Shown: in pieces, positions 34,849 through 43,568 of the stretch
Layout: every line of letters starts with the position of its first letter
Position numbering within the stretch: the first letter of the stretch is position 1
Source of the DNA: Nitrospira sp.
GTDB lineage: Bacteria > Nitrospirota > Nitrospiria > Nitrospirales > Nitrospiraceae
Length of the DNA stretch: 62,098 nucleotides
Direction of reading: 5' to 3'
Assembly (NCBI GenBank): GCA_013140455.1
Contig: JABFSU010000046.1
Span: forward strand, 1 to 62,098
Notes under the pieces: generated by a model
Told to the model about the DNA's origin: nothing
The model's input: the letters and a program-made list of their open reading frames with translations, nothing else
Database searches by the model: none
Program-made: the position numbers and the translations under genes

Positions 34849-35397
34849 TCACTTCCCGGCGACAACCGTGAAGCGCATGGTACCGATCAGACTCATCTCG
34901 CTCACTTGTTCGCCGGCGTGGATTTCGACCTTGTAACGGCCCGGCGTCCACCGTTCTTTGGGCGGGAGCAGTTTCAAGTACCCGCTCTCATCTTCCAGGG
35001 CCATGTGCATGGCATCCTCACTAACGATCGTTTCCGGCTCGATGCCCGCGATCCCTTCGGGAAAGCATCTGCCGAATACTTTGAAGGCCTGGTAGTGTTG
35101 ATGGAGGGCGAAGACGATGAAGATGGCCGGTGTATCGGCGACAAATCGTTCGGTCGGTTTGACCGGCACAATTTCGTGGGTCTGGCGAAAGCCCAGTTCC
35201 TCCTCAAATCCTTCGGCCATGGTAATGGAGCGGAACATGCCCTGCGGAGGGGCATCGAAGTCGTAGGGTTTGGCATCTTCCGGCCGATTCTGAAACTCTG
35301 GGATAGGAAGATTTTTTGTGATTGGCAGTTCCCCGGCCCAGAGAGAGGCCGGCTCAACGATCAGCGCAGCAAGGGCAATGAGAAGGGGCCGGATCAT
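34849..35397 (-). CDS. Exported protein of unknown function
   Basis: A 182-residue protein with a signal peptide (MIRPLLIALAALIVEP through SLWAG). The mature part has a FVADTPAIFIVFALHQHYQ strand, an acidic central section and a C-terminal ERWTPGRYKVEIHAGEQV to MRFTVVAGK segment that reads like an Ig-type or DUF-type beta domain. A longer in-frame N-terminus exists, but the ATG at 35397 starts the signal peptide directly. It is 145 bases downstream of the ABC-like gene's start, on the same strand. I do not recognise the family. Confidence 0.7.
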   Translation of the reverse strand: MIRPLLIALAALIVEPASLWAGELPITKNLPIPEFQNRPEDAKPYDFDAPPQGMFRSITMAEGFEEELGFRQTHEIVPVKPTERFVADTPAIFIVFALHQHYQAFKVFGRCFPEGIAGIEPETIVSEDAMHMALEDESGYLKLLPPKERWTPGRYKVEIHAGEQVSEMSLIGTMRFTVVAGK

Positions 35398-35446
35398 ATG
35401 CCAGGTCTGGTACACCCCCTCAACAGTGAGAGTCAAGGTCAAGCCT

Positions 35447-35518
35447 GGGGAAAGGGCCATCAGTCCTTAGCTATCAGCTTCGGAGCGAAGGTTGAGAGCT
35501 AACGGCTCCTATTTCCCC
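35447..35518 (+). repeat. Long imperfect inverted repeat between divergent genes
   Basis: GGGGAAA (35447-35453) pairs with TTTCCCC (35512-35518). Inside, TTAGCT (35467-35472) pairs with AGCTAA (35497-35502), and CTTCG (35478-35482) pairs with CGAAG (35486-35490) around a 3-base loop. The whole element would fold as a hairpin of about 72 bases. It lies between the exported-protein gene (-) and the methyltransferase gene (+). It may be a repeat element of the REP/MITE kind or a structured regulatory region. Confidence 0.55.
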
Positions 35519-35580
35519 GATTGCGGCGCTTTCGAGCCGTCTGTTACAATCGCGATTCTTTACCAGGGAATTGGAACATC

Positions 35581-36996
35581 ATGAGCACGTTACAAGACGC
35601 CGACGCATTGCCGCAGTTGATCGGGGACTACAAGCCGCTGGATCAGTGGCAAGCCCATCTCAATACGCTGTTCTATCGCCTCCGGGGCGACCAGTTGCGG
35701 ACCTATTATCAGACTTTTGCGTCGGCAGATTATCGGTTGGCGCATGCGCTGGCCGCGGATTACTTCGAGAAGGTGATGAAACGGGAGAAGGCCAAAGGGG
35801 CCGCGACCACTCCGCTCATCGTGCATGAATGGGGACCGGGGAACGGCAATCTTGCGGCCTGCTTCCTAAGTCATCTGAAAGCGATCGACACAGCCGGGCA
35901 GGTCTACCCGCGCGTCACGTATGTGCTGGTGGATTGGGAGCAGTCGATTCTGGATCGTGCGCTGGCGTATCCGGACCTTGCGCCGCACAAAGATCGGGTT
36001 GCGGCTCAGTTAGCCACCGTCGATCATGTGTCAGGCGCGGCGGACCACTCCGTCGATCGGATTATCTGCAACGAGTTGTGGAACGATCTGCCCACCAAGC
36101 TCATGGCGAAGAATGCCGGCGAGATCGAAGAAGAATTTCTCCGTCCCAACTTAAGCGAGTCGCTCCATGCCACCATTCAGGATTGGTCGGGCTTTGTGCG
36201 GGCCTTCGAAGCGAAGGACGTCGACACGCTCAAGACCTTTCCTCCCTTCCTCGACGATTTGGTCTGGGAGAAGGAATACCGGAAGGTGGAGTGGAAAGAT
36301 GTGCCCTACCGCAAGACCATCACCGAATTTCTGAAGACCATCGATGAGCAAGTGCTCGTGCCGATCAACCTGGGTGCCTTTGCGACATTGAAGGAAGCCA
36401 AGCGATTGCTGGCTCCCGGCGCGATCGGCTTCAGCGCGTTCGATGCCGGCACGGCGGATATGCAGGTGCTCAACGATCCGGACAAACCCTGCTATGGCCA
36501 GTTCGGCGGGCAGTATAGTTTCATGATCAATTTTGCGTTGGTTGAGGTAATCGCCAAACATGTGGGACTGGGCGGGATTGTCATTGAGCCGCAGCGGGAA
36601 TTTATCGGCCGGTCGCTGAATACCAATGTTATTACGCTTATGGACCTGTTGGCGACCCATCCGTCCGCAGGACCGAAGTTGCAGCCGTGGGAGCAGGATC
36701 GTCTGGTGCTGAAAACCATCAAGGCGTTGAACGAGGCTTACGAAAGCCCCTACAGCCGCATGCTGGAGTTCCCGTTGCAGAAGAACATGCCGATGGAAGA
36801 GCGGGAAACGTTGAGCGGCATGCTGCTCTCGCTCAAGCGCACCGGGGTGCCGGATACGGTGGCCTATCTGACTGAGGAAGAATTAACCGCGACGTCACGC
36901 GATCTGGAGGCAGTTGGGTACGACCCCGACACGCTGAATGTGGCGCTCACTGCGCCGCCCAGCCCGATTGAATATCATCACTTCCACTGCCGATAA
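35581..36996 (+). CDS. MidA-like SAM-dependent methyltransferase
   Basis: A 471-residue protein with a class I methyltransferase core. Motif I is HEWGPGNGNLAACFL, followed by YVLVDWEQSILDRAL and an ICNELWNDLP segment in the position of the family's acidic post-motif. This arrangement resembles the MidA/NDUFAF7 family, whose eukaryotic member methylates an arginine of complex I. The bacterial substrate is not established, and the C-terminal 150 residues are specific to this branch. The ATG at 35581 is chosen because similarity begins there. No operon partner is evident. Confidence 0.75.
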   Translation: MSTLQDADALPQLIGDYKPLDQWQAHLNTLFYRLRGDQLRTYYQTFASADYRLAHALAADYFEKVMKREKAKGAATTPLIVHEWGPGNGNLAACFLSHLKAIDTAGQVYPRVTYVLVDWEQSILDRALAYPDLAPHKDRVAAQLATVDHVSGAADHSVDRIICNELWNDLPTKLMAKNAGEIEEEFLRPNLSESLHATIQDWSGFVRAFEAKDVDTLKTFPPFLDDLVWEKEYRKVEWKDVPYRKTITEFLKTIDEQVLVPINLGAFATLKEAKRLLAPGAIGFSAFDAGTADMQVLNDPDKPCYGQFGGQYSFMINFALVEVIAKHVGLGGIVIEPQREFIGRSLNTNVITLMDLLATHPSAGPKLQPWEQDRLVLKTIKALNEAYESPYSRMLEFPLQKNMPMEERETLSGMLLSLKRTGVPDTVAYLTEEELTATSRDLEAVGYDPDTLNVALTAPPSPIEYHHFHCR

Positions 36997-37016
36997 TGGC
37001 AATCCGCATCAGGTCT

Positions 37017-37053
37017 TTCCCTAGCCCCTCTTTCATAAGGAGGGGCTAGGGGA
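37017..37053 (+). terminator. Strong hairpin after the methyltransferase gene
   Basis: CCCTAGCCCCTC (37019-37030) and GAGGGGCTAGGG (37040-37051) form a perfect 12-bp stem, extended by one G-T and one T-A pair, with a 9-base loop. No T run follows, so it may stop transcription only weakly or be an intergenic repeat. Confidence 0.5.
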
Positions 37054-37278
37054 GGTCGAGAGCATCGGGTAGAAAATCAGCCGGTAAGAACGTTCCTCAT
37101 CTGCCTTCTTCGTACTTCGCGTCTCTCTCCCAGAGCCCGTTCCCTGAGTTTTTCCTTGACTTGTCCTTGAGTTTTCTATAGCCTTCCCCGCGATTTAGGT
37201 ATCTCTCCCATCTTTCGTAGTGGATCGGGGGAGTGCAGACGAAACTAGACAGACGGCGCACGCTACACGAGGTCATAC

Positions 37279-37560
37279 ATGTTTGGCTCCTTCGGCTGGA
37301 TGGAATTGATGCTGATTTTGATCATCGTGTTGATCATTTTCGGCGCGGGCAAATTGCCGCAACTGGGCGAGGGGCTGGGTAAAGCGATCAAGGGATTTAA
37401 AAAGTCGGTCCATGAGGCCGATGCCATTGATGTCACGCCGGGCGATCAGCCGCAGGCCGCGCCGCCGCAAGTGCAGGCGCAAGTGATGGGTCAGCCGGAA
37501 GCGGTGCCGCCGCCTCAGGCTGCGCCGGTTGCGCAGCCGGGACAGACGAAGCAGGGATAA
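37279..37560 (+). CDS. tatA: Twin-arginine translocase subunit TatA
   Basis: A 93-residue protein with the TatA layout: short periplasmic N-terminus, one membrane helix MELMLILIIVLIIFG, the hinge KLPQLG, and an amphipathic helix EGLGKAIKGFKKSV. A long alanine/proline/glutamine-rich tail follows. TatA forms the pore that moves folded proteins across the inner membrane. It is followed by tatB. No tatC is in the window. Either protein could be labelled TatA/E; this one is assigned TatA because the conserved F-G motif FGAGKLP is canonical. Confidence 0.9.
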   Translation: MFGSFGWMELMLILIIVLIIFGAGKLPQLGEGLGKAIKGFKKSVHEADAIDVTPGDQPQAAPPQVQAQVMGQPEAVPPPQAAPVAQPGQTKQG

Positions 37561-37573
37561 CGCAGACGGAACG

Positions 37574-37652
37574 GGTGACGAGTCACGCGTGACGGGCATG
37601 GTGAGAAAAAACGGATTAACCAGAAATAGACGCGTCACCGGTCACGCGTCAC
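37574..37652 (+). repeat. Clustered ACGCGT-centred repeats between tatA and tatB
   Basis: The perfect 12-base palindrome GTCACGCGTGAC lies at 37582-37593, after GTGACGAGT. GACGCGTCAC at 37629-37638 and GTCACGCGTCAC at 37641-37652 repeat the theme. The two clusters can pair with each other in several registers. The meaning is unknown: protein-binding sites, an RNA hairpin or a dispersed repeat family are all possible. Confidence 0.6.
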
Positions 37653-37663
37653 AGGTTTCCCAG

Positions 37664-37963
37664 ATGTTTGGATTAGGCGCCGGCGAAGTCTTAATTATCC
37701 TGGTGATCGCGTTTCTGTTATTCGGGCCCAAACAGTTGCCTGAAGTCGGTCGGCAGGTCGGGAAGGCTGTCAAAGGGTTCAAAGAGACGGCGGAAGACCT
37801 GCGGAAGTCGGTAGAGCCAGAGATCAACATGATCCAGCAGGAAGTCAAGATGGTTGAGCAGGACTTCCAGGCGTCGATGAAAGAGGCGGAAGAGGAAATC
37901 AACGCGGCCGGCAAACAGGCGGAGGATGGGACCAAGTCCATCAGCCAGTCCGGGCAGGCGTAA
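37664..37963 (+). CDS. tatB: Twin-arginine translocase subunit TatB (or second TatA)
   Basis: A 99-residue protein with MFGLGAGEVLIILVIAFLLFG as N-terminus and helix, PKQLPEVGRQVGKAVKGFKETA as hinge and amphipathic helix, and a charged coiled C-terminal tail. The FGPKQLPE turn with its conserved glutamate near the hinge and the long acidic tail fit TatB; the short spacing to tatA supports that. A longer open frame runs through the repeat cluster upstream, but similarity starts at the ATG at 37664. The ribosome site is weak. Confidence 0.82.
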   Translation: MFGLGAGEVLIILVIAFLLFGPKQLPEVGRQVGKAVKGFKETAEDLRKSVEPEINMIQQEVKMVEQDFQASMKEAEEEINAAGKQAEDGTKSISQSGQA

Positions 37964-38227
37964 ATCCGAGGGAACGGAGCTCTTTCAGGGAAGGAGGTGG
38001 CGGAAAGCGCTGCGCCGGACTGAAAGTGAGTTTTTTGAAGGCAGAATTCCCAATTTTTGCTAGAAACAGACTGAGCGGAATCGAAAAATACGAAGCGCAA
38101 TGGTTGTGAAGAAGCAGAGTCGGGTCAAGGACGTCGTTGTAGTGGAAGTAGTTGGATCTCAAGTCGGCAGCCTGTCTGTGGGAGTGGAGCCAACAGGGGC
38201 TGTTATCCAATTCACAGGAGGAACGCT

Positions 38228-39928
38228 ATGAGAAGCATCCAAGGACGGACAAGGTTGGCCGGTATGGCCACCTTCTTCAGCGCGGCCGTAATGGCAGCGG
38301 GTATGTCGTTCACGGCAGCCCCGGCCCAAGCGGCATTTGAGCTGCCGGAAGGTCAGAAGATCACGAATCTTCCCGCCATCCCCCGTGCGATTCCGCAGAA
38401 GGAAGCGTACGAACTCTATGATCCGAAGATCGGGAAGAACTTCGATCTTAAGAATTTCTGGTTACGCGCGGATGTCCGTGTGCGGCCGGAAATGCGTAAC
38501 AATGCCTGCTTCGGCAGCGCATTTGCTAGCACGGCAGGGAATTGTAATACTCTTGCGACCGCGGGGACTGCGGCCAGAGGCAAGTCGAATGATTCGTTTG
38601 TGCAGCAGTGGGTGCGTCTCGGCATCGGCTATGACCTCTCGCCGGACGTGAATTTCTACATGGAAATCATCGATTCAGCGGTGTGGGGCGGTAATGGAAC
38701 TGCCGGCGGTGCGAATGGAGCCGGTGGTGTCGATGCGCTGAACCATAACGGATCAACTGGCAGCGGCGGAGGTAACAACGGTCGCCTGGGCGTTCGGGCT
38801 GCCTACATGTTGATCAGGAATTTTGCCGGAGTCCAAGGCCTCAGCTTGAAGGCCGGTCGGCAATACGTGATCTTCGGTAACCATTCATTGTTCGGCCACT
38901 TCGATTGGGCGAATACTGGTTTTTCCCATGACGGCGTCATGCTGCAATACAGCACGAAGTCGATTGACTCCTACCTGGGCTGGTTCCGGACGGCTGAATC
39001 AGATTTGGGCCAGGCTGCGCCGGTGGGGAGTTTGAGCAACAACATCGCCGGGACTCAGACGGGCGATGGCGATGCCGACGGCGATATGATCATTTTCTAC
39101 AACCAGATCAAGTCGGTGCCGGGGTTCTTGATTGAACCGTACTATGTGTTCTACCGGAACGGTCAAAACTCGGCGCTTTTCTCAGGCCAGGGTCAGGGCA
39201 CTGCGAAGCATTCCAATCAGGTCCGCCACACGATTGGTAACCGGATCGAAATGCGCAAAGGCAACTTTGACGCGATTAACGAGACGGTCTTTCAGTTCGG
39301 GTCGATGGGCGATAACGGTGCGGGCAGTGCGTTGGCCGGCGGAGCTGGCGGTTGTACGAATAACGGCCGCTGCTTGAGCATCAATGCCTGGGCCACCAGA
39401 AACTGGATCGGTTACACAGCCTATGAGACGGCTTGGAAGCCGCGCTTGGCCTTTAACTTCGACTATGCCTCAGGCGATGGTCGAAACAATTGCGGCGTCG
39501 GCGTCGCTGCTGGCATGGCTTGCGGAACGGCTAATACCTTTGAAAACTTCTTCCCGACGAACCACATCCACATGGGTTATATGGACGTGCAAGCCTGGAA
39601 GAACATGATGAGCCCCTCGGTGAACTTCCAAGCTCGTCCGAGCAAGGATGACCATGTGGAAATCTGGTACACGAACCTGAACCTCGCGAATGCTCAGGAC
39701 AACTGGTATCGCGGTGCGCAGGGAGCGTATGTGTTCTCACGAGTAGGGAACACCAAGACGCACATCGGAGACGAACTGGACTTCTCCTGGACCCACATGA
39801 TGATGGATGGCAAGCTGTCCTTCCAAGCCACCTATGGGTACATGTTTGCCGGTTCGTACATCGAGCAGAACCTGGGCACCAGCACCAATCAACAGTGGGG
39901 CTACGTCCAGCTCTGGATGAACTTCTAA
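38228..39928 (+). CDS. Outer-membrane porin, alginate-export-like family
   Basis: A 566-residue protein with a signal peptide ending APAQAAFE. The mature chain is a beta-barrel of alternating aromatic and glycine-rich strands, with the alginate-export domain wording FWLRADVRVRPEMR near the start and VRLGIGYDLSPDVNFYMEI after it. It ends with YVQLWMNF, a terminal phenylalanine for outer-membrane insertion. Glycine/asparagine-rich loops (for example around residues 160-180) are predicted external. Substrate is unknown. A clean AGGAGG site precedes the ATG, and a strong terminator follows, so it is a single-gene unit and probably highly expressed. Confidence 0.87.
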   Translation: MRSIQGRTRLAGMATFFSAAVMAAGMSFTAAPAQAAFELPEGQKITNLPAIPRAIPQKEAYELYDPKIGKNFDLKNFWLRADVRVRPEMRNNACFGSAFASTAGNCNTLATAGTAARGKSNDSFVQQWVRLGIGYDLSPDVNFYMEIIDSAVWGGNGTAGGANGAGGVDALNHNGSTGSGGGNNGRLGVRAAYMLIRNFAGVQGLSLKAGRQYVIFGNHSLFGHFDWANTGFSHDGVMLQYSTKSIDSYLGWFRTAESDLGQAAPVGSLSNNIAGTQTGDGDADGDMIIFYNQIKSVPGFLIEPYYVFYRNGQNSALFSGQGQGTAKHSNQVRHTIGNRIEMRKGNFDAINETVFQFGSMGDNGAGSALAGGAGGCTNNGRCLSINAWATRNWIGYTAYETAWKPRLAFNFDYASGDGRNNCGVGVAAGMACGTANTFENFFPTNHIHMGYMDVQAWKNMMSPSVNFQARPSKDDHVEIWYTNLNLANAQDNWYRGAQGAYVFSRVGNTKTHIGDELDFSWTHMMMDGKLSFQATYGYMFAGSYIEQNLGTSTNQQWGYVQLWMNF

Positions 39929-39985
39929 GAGACGTTGTCGAAACCTTGCTCGTGACGCGCTGATCCGCGCCACGTAGTCAATCCA

Positions 39986-40020
39986 AGAAACCCCGCGGGG
40001 AGATCCCCCGCGGGGTTTCT
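39986..40020 (+). terminator. Terminator after the porin gene
   Basis: AGAAACCCCGCGGGG (39986-40000) and CCCCGCGGGGTTTCT (40006-40020) form a perfect 15-bp stem with a 5-base loop. The very GC-rich base of the stem and the flanking AAA/TTT make it a strong stop, usable in both directions. Confidence 0.85.
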
Positions 40021-40077
40021 GCTTTCCGGGGACAGACTCCACGTGTCGTGGTGCCTGTCCCCTTCGTAACGCCGTGC

Positions 40078-40106
40078 TTGTTCAAGTCCAACCGCTCGTC
40101 TATACT
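40078..40106 (+). promoter_or_regulatory. Probable promoter of recQ
   Basis: TTGTTC at 40078-40083 and TATACT at 40101-40106 (five of six matches) are spaced by 17 bases. Transcription would start near 40112, leaving a leader of about 44 bases before the TTG start codon. Confidence 0.5.
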
Positions 40107-40155
40107 TCGCCCGTACCAATATCCAACTCGTTGATCCATTTTCACCACGCACACC

Positions 40156-42012
40156 TTGTACGATTTACAGAAGCAGCTTCGACAGCAGTTCGGTCTCGCC
40201 CAGTTTCGGCCCGGTCAAGAAGACGTGATGCGGGCCGTCCTGGCTCGTCGCGATGCGATGGTGGTCATGCCGACCGGCCAGGGAAAATCGCTCTGCTATC
40301 AACTCCCTGCGACGTTCTTGCCCGGGTTGACCCTCGTGGTGTCTCCGCTCATCGCTTTGATGCAGGATCAAGTCGAGAGTCTGAAACAGCGCAAGATATC
40401 CGCTGCCGCTTTTCACTCAGGTCTGACCGAGCAACAACGAGACAAAGTTATTCAGGGGCTTCATCTTCAAAGTCTCAAGCTTCTGTATGTGGCGCCGGAA
40501 CGGATTCAGCACGAAGGGTTTCTACGCCTGGTGAGGAAATGTCTCGTCTCACTCCTGGTCGTCGACGAAGCCCATTGTATTTCTCAGTGGGGCCACGATT
40601 TCAGGCCGGACTATATGAAGCTCGGGCGTCTGCGCCAGGAGCTCAACAATCCGCCCTGTTTGGCGTTGACGGCGACGGCCACGACGCGGGTACAGGCCGA
40701 CATCTGTGAACGGTTGACCCTGCGCGATCCGTTGGCGATGGTGACGGGATTCCGTCGTGAAAATCTGGCCTTGTCCGTTCGTCTTTGTCCATCGATGGGA
40801 GACAAGCTGACTGAGTTGGATCGACTCGTCAGGCGATGCGAAACCGGGACGATCGTCGTCTATGGTGCGACCAGGCGGACGGTCGAAGAGGTCGCGAGCT
40901 GGCTCGGGCAAACCCATCCATCCGTGGGCTATTACCATGCCGGGCTCTCCGATGAGGAACGGCGACTCGTCCATGATGATTTTCGCCAGGGGCAGCTCCG
41001 TATTCTCGTGGCCACCAACGCCTTCGGCATGGGCATCGATAAGTCGGATGTGCGCTTAGTCGTCCATATCGATATTCCGGGAAGCATCGAAGCGTACTAT
41101 CAGGAGGCGGGCCGCGCCGGGCGTGACGGGTTGCCGGCTGCTTGTGTGTTGTTGTTTCACGAGCGGGATCTCAGCACGCAGGAATATTTCATTCAGCAGG
41201 CGGCGAAAGATCCGGCGAGCGGCGAGCGTGCGGCTCGTATGCGGACGTTGCTTCGCGAGATGCTGGCCTATGTGTCTGTCCGCACCTGCCGCCAGCTGGC
41301 GATTCTTGATTACTTCAGCGATGCCGCAGAGCGGGCCATGGGACCCTGCGGCCTTTGTGATCGCTGCGTGAGCGAGGTCCATGAGACGTCCGCATCCCTT
41401 CCGGATGATGCGGCCTGTGCCAAGGCCGTGCTGCAGACGGTGGCCTGGTGTGATGGGCGATTCGGTGTGACTCGTGTCGTGGAGATTCTTCGCGGCAGCC
41501 AAGCGAAGGCGATTTTGTCGCAAGGAGCCGAGCGCTGTGAGAGTTATGGTGTGTGTCGGGACTCTTCAAAAACGACCGTCACGCATGCGGTGAAAGATCT
41601 GATTGATTCGGGCTATCTCGCGGTGATCGGTCAGGAGTATCCCCTGCTCGATCTGACTCGTCCGGGCCGCGAGGTGCTGAATGGGACCCGGGTCCTCGAC
41701 GTACGGCAGGTGGACAAGGGAGCGATCGGTGCACGAGCGGCAAAGCCAGTGGCTGAACGGCGACCGTCTCGCGCGATCGAACTCTCCGCTCCTGGTGATC
41801 CGCAGCTGTATGAGCGGCTCCGCCGGCTCAGAACGGCACTGGCGGAAGAAGAGGGGGTGGCGCCGTTTGTCATTTTTCATGACAAAACCTTGCGCACGAT
41901 TGCCAGCCATAAACCCGTGACCCAGGCGGCCTTGCTGGAAATCCCCGGCATCGGCGACGCGAAAGTCGAGCGCTACGGCCGTCGCGTGCTGGAAATTGTG
42001 AACGGAGAGTAG
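40156..42012 (+). CDS. recQ: ATP-dependent DNA helicase RecQ
   Basis: A 618-residue superfamily 2 helicase with the RecQ order: FRPGQEDVM, Walker A PTGQGKS (39-45), the DEAH box VVDEAHCISQWGHDF, motif III LALTATAT, motif V and VI (NAFGMGIDK and YYQEAGRAGRDG). A zinc-binding RQC segment (CGLCDRC), a winged-helix region and a C-terminal HRDC domain ending EIPGIGDAKVERYG follow. RecQ works in recombination and fork repair. The start codon appears to be TTG at 40156, with no clear ribosome site. Length and domain set are normal. Confidence 0.95.
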   Translation: MYDLQKQLRQQFGLAQFRPGQEDVMRAVLARRDAMVVMPTGQGKSLCYQLPATFLPGLTLVVSPLIALMQDQVESLKQRKISAAAFHSGLTEQQRDKVIQGLHLQSLKLLYVAPERIQHEGFLRLVRKCLVSLLVVDEAHCISQWGHDFRPDYMKLGRLRQELNNPPCLALTATATTRVQADICERLTLRDPLAMVTGFRRENLALSVRLCPSMGDKLTELDRLVRRCETGTIVVYGATRRTVEEVASWLGQTHPSVGYYHAGLSDEERRLVHDDFRQGQLRILVATNAFGMGIDKSDVRLVVHIDIPGSIEAYYQEAGRAGRDGLPAACVLLFHERDLSTQEYFIQQAAKDPASGERAARMRTLLREMLAYVSVRTCRQLAILDYFSDAAERAMGPCGLCDRCVSEVHETSASLPDDAACAKAVLQTVAWCDGRFGVTRVVEILRGSQAKAILSQGAERCESYGVCRDSSKTTVTHAVKDLIDSGYLAVIGQEYPLLDLTRPGREVLNGTRVLDVRQVDKGAIGARAAKPVAERRPSRAIELSAPGDPQLYERLRRLRTALAEEEGVAPFVIFHDKTLRTIASHKPVTQAALLEIPGIGDAKVERYGRRVLEIVNGE

Positions 42013-42028
42013 CGCGGATGGGCCGGTC

Positions 42029-42064
42029 AACTCTCCTTCCTCTCAGGCAAAAGGAAGGAGAGTT
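42029..42064. terminator. Bidirectional terminator between recQ and thrH
   Basis: AACTCTCCTTCC (42029-42040) and GGAAGGAGAGTT (42053-42064) form a perfect 12-bp stem with a 12-base loop. The genes on either side converge on it. Confidence 0.65.
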
Positions 42065-42074
42065 CGTGCGTGGG

Positions 42075-42692
42075 TTACCGCAAATTTCCCGCCTGGGCGA
42101 AACGGGCCTGCAACTCCTGATACGTCTGGGTTACCGGAAACTGCGGAAATTCTTTGGGCAGATGATCGGGTGGACGGAAGAAGAATCCGGCGTCGGCTTC
42201 GCCGAGCATGGCGGTGTCGTTGTAGGCGTCCCCGGCGGCCATGGTAAAGAAGTTCAACGACTTGAAGGCGGCGACGGAATGCTTCTTCTGATTCGGCATC
42301 CGCATATGGTGCGCCACGATGCGGCCGCTTCCGTCGATTTCAAGCTGGTTGCAGAACAATGTGGGATAGCCCAACTGGCGCATGAGCGGCAGCGCGAATT
42401 GATAGAACGTATCCGAGAGAATAATCACTTGGCAGCGTTCGCGTAACCAGGTGACGAATGCCGGTGCTCCTTCCAGCGGTCCCATCTTGTCGATGACGCT
42501 CTGGATATCGGCGATAGTCAGCTTGTGCTCGTCGAGGATGGCGAGCCGCCGCTTCATCAGCTTATCGTAGTCCGGCATCTCTCTTGTCGTGATCTTGAGT
42601 TCTTCGATTCCGGTCTTGATCGCGACATTGATCCAAATTTCCGGCACGAGTACGCCTTCCAAATCCAAACAGGCAATCACAGGCTTCTGCAT
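42075..42692 (-). CDS. thrH: ThrH-type phosphoserine phosphatase / homoserine phosphotransferase
   Basis: A 205-residue HAD-superfamily enzyme starting MQKPVIACLDLEGVLVPE, where DLEG is the variant HAD nucleophile motif of ThrH. The IILSDTFYQFA motif II and the AAGDAYNDTAML motif IV follow. ThrH of Pseudomonas dephosphorylates phosphoserine and can pass the phosphate to homoserine, linking serine and threonine synthesis. A longer frame exists, but AAAGGAG lies just before the ATG at 42692. It faces recQ across a terminator. Confidence 0.92.
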   Translation of the reverse strand: MQKPVIACLDLEGVLVPEIWINVAIKTGIEELKITTREMPDYDKLMKRRLAILDEHKLTIADIQSVIDKMGPLEGAPAFVTWLRERCQVIILSDTFYQFALPLMRQLGYPTLFCNQLEIDGSGRIVAHHMRMPNQKKHSVAAFKSLNFFTMAAGDAYNDTAMLGEADAGFFFRPPDHLPKEFPQFPVTQTYQELQARFAQAGNLR

Positions 42693-42726
42693 TCGAGATT
42701 CTCCTTTACCGTGTTGTGTCATGTCA

Positions 42727-43497
42727 TCACGTCTGTTGAAATGCCTGGCTGAGGAATCGCCAGACTTTATCGAGAGCACGATCGAGGATGTGGGTGCCCT
42801 GCCAGCGCGGCCGATTCTCCCGCTCGTGGCGGGCGGCCCAATCCAGCGCAGTCGCGAGGGGAATCAGTTTCGGGGGTTGTTCGGTCAGCTCCCCCCACAA
42901 GAGGCTCAGGACCGGCCCGATCCGTACCGGAACGGGTAAGGCGTTAACCGGATGTTCCACCGGGTCCTGGCACCACTCGGCCGGTGAGGTCACCAGCAAT
43001 TCGCGGCAGGCTGCCGGCCGGTGCTCATAGACCGTGCAGACCTCCTGGTCCAGAAAGGCGCACGGGAGGCGAAGCGCAAAATAGGCGCGATTGATCGGCT
43101 CCAGCGCGGTGTCGTCCGGCGGGTTCGTCGATTCACCCATCTCGATTAAATTATTCCAAAGTCCGCGGGCCAGCAGGGCCGTCCGCGTGACGGCAAACCG
43201 CTGCGCCAGGCGGGTCTGTTCGGCTTCCGGCAAGGTCTGCACGTAGTCGCGCAGGGCAAAAGCTTCAGGGGCTGAGACCGGGACGAGCATGCGGCAACAG
43301 GCGGCGCAACCTTTTTGGCATGAGATGGCGCGTCCCGCCTCAATGCTTCGGCGTTCTTCCAGGGCCTGGGCTTCTTCTCCCAGTCTCCGCATCATCGGGA
43401 CAATCGCCGAGACCGGTACAAAGCCGGTGGGCACTTCTACCGCACTGGTGAGTTGCCCTGCGGGGGTGTTCAGAGAGATGTCGTATCGTTCGGTCAT
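42727..43497 (-). CDS. YkgJ-family cysteine-cluster protein
   Basis: A 256-residue protein with the YkgJ/CxxCxxCC signature CQKGCAACCRM (about residues 60-70) and a second cysteine set PCAFLDQEVCTVYEHRPAACR. These cysteines probably bind zinc or an Fe-S cluster; the family is uncharacterised. The C-terminus is helical and aromatic-rich. It lies just upstream of thrH on the same strand, 34 bases apart. A second, shorter member of the family is encoded at 49474-50091. Confidence 0.85.
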   Translation of the reverse strand: MTERYDISLNTPAGQLTSAVEVPTGFVPVSAIVPMMRRLGEEAQALEERRSIEAGRAISCQKGCAACCRMLVPVSAPEAFALRDYVQTLPEAEQTRLAQRFAVTRTALLARGLWNNLIEMGESTNPPDDTALEPINRAYFALRLPCAFLDQEVCTVYEHRPAACRELLVTSPAEWCQDPVEHPVNALPVPVRIGPVLSLLWGELTEQPPKLIPLATALDWAARHERENRPRWQGTHILDRALDKVWRFLSQAFQQT

Positions 43498-43568
43498 CGG
43501 ATCTCTACGCGATCAAGTGTTTCGCATCATAGAGAAGCCTTTGACGCAGGGTCAACCGTAAGGCTCTC

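Noticed and set aside
34846-35502. A 218-codon plus-strand frame opposite the exported-protein gene
   Set aside because: The minus strand has a signal peptide and strand-like structure; the plus frame has neither.
37157-37183. TTGACT and TATAGC upstream of tatA as a promoter
   Set aside because: The spacer is only 15 bases, so the match is too weak to list as a feature.
37640-37663. A possible upstream start for tatB through the repeat cluster
   Set aside because: The encoded residues look random and similarity begins at the ATG at 37664.
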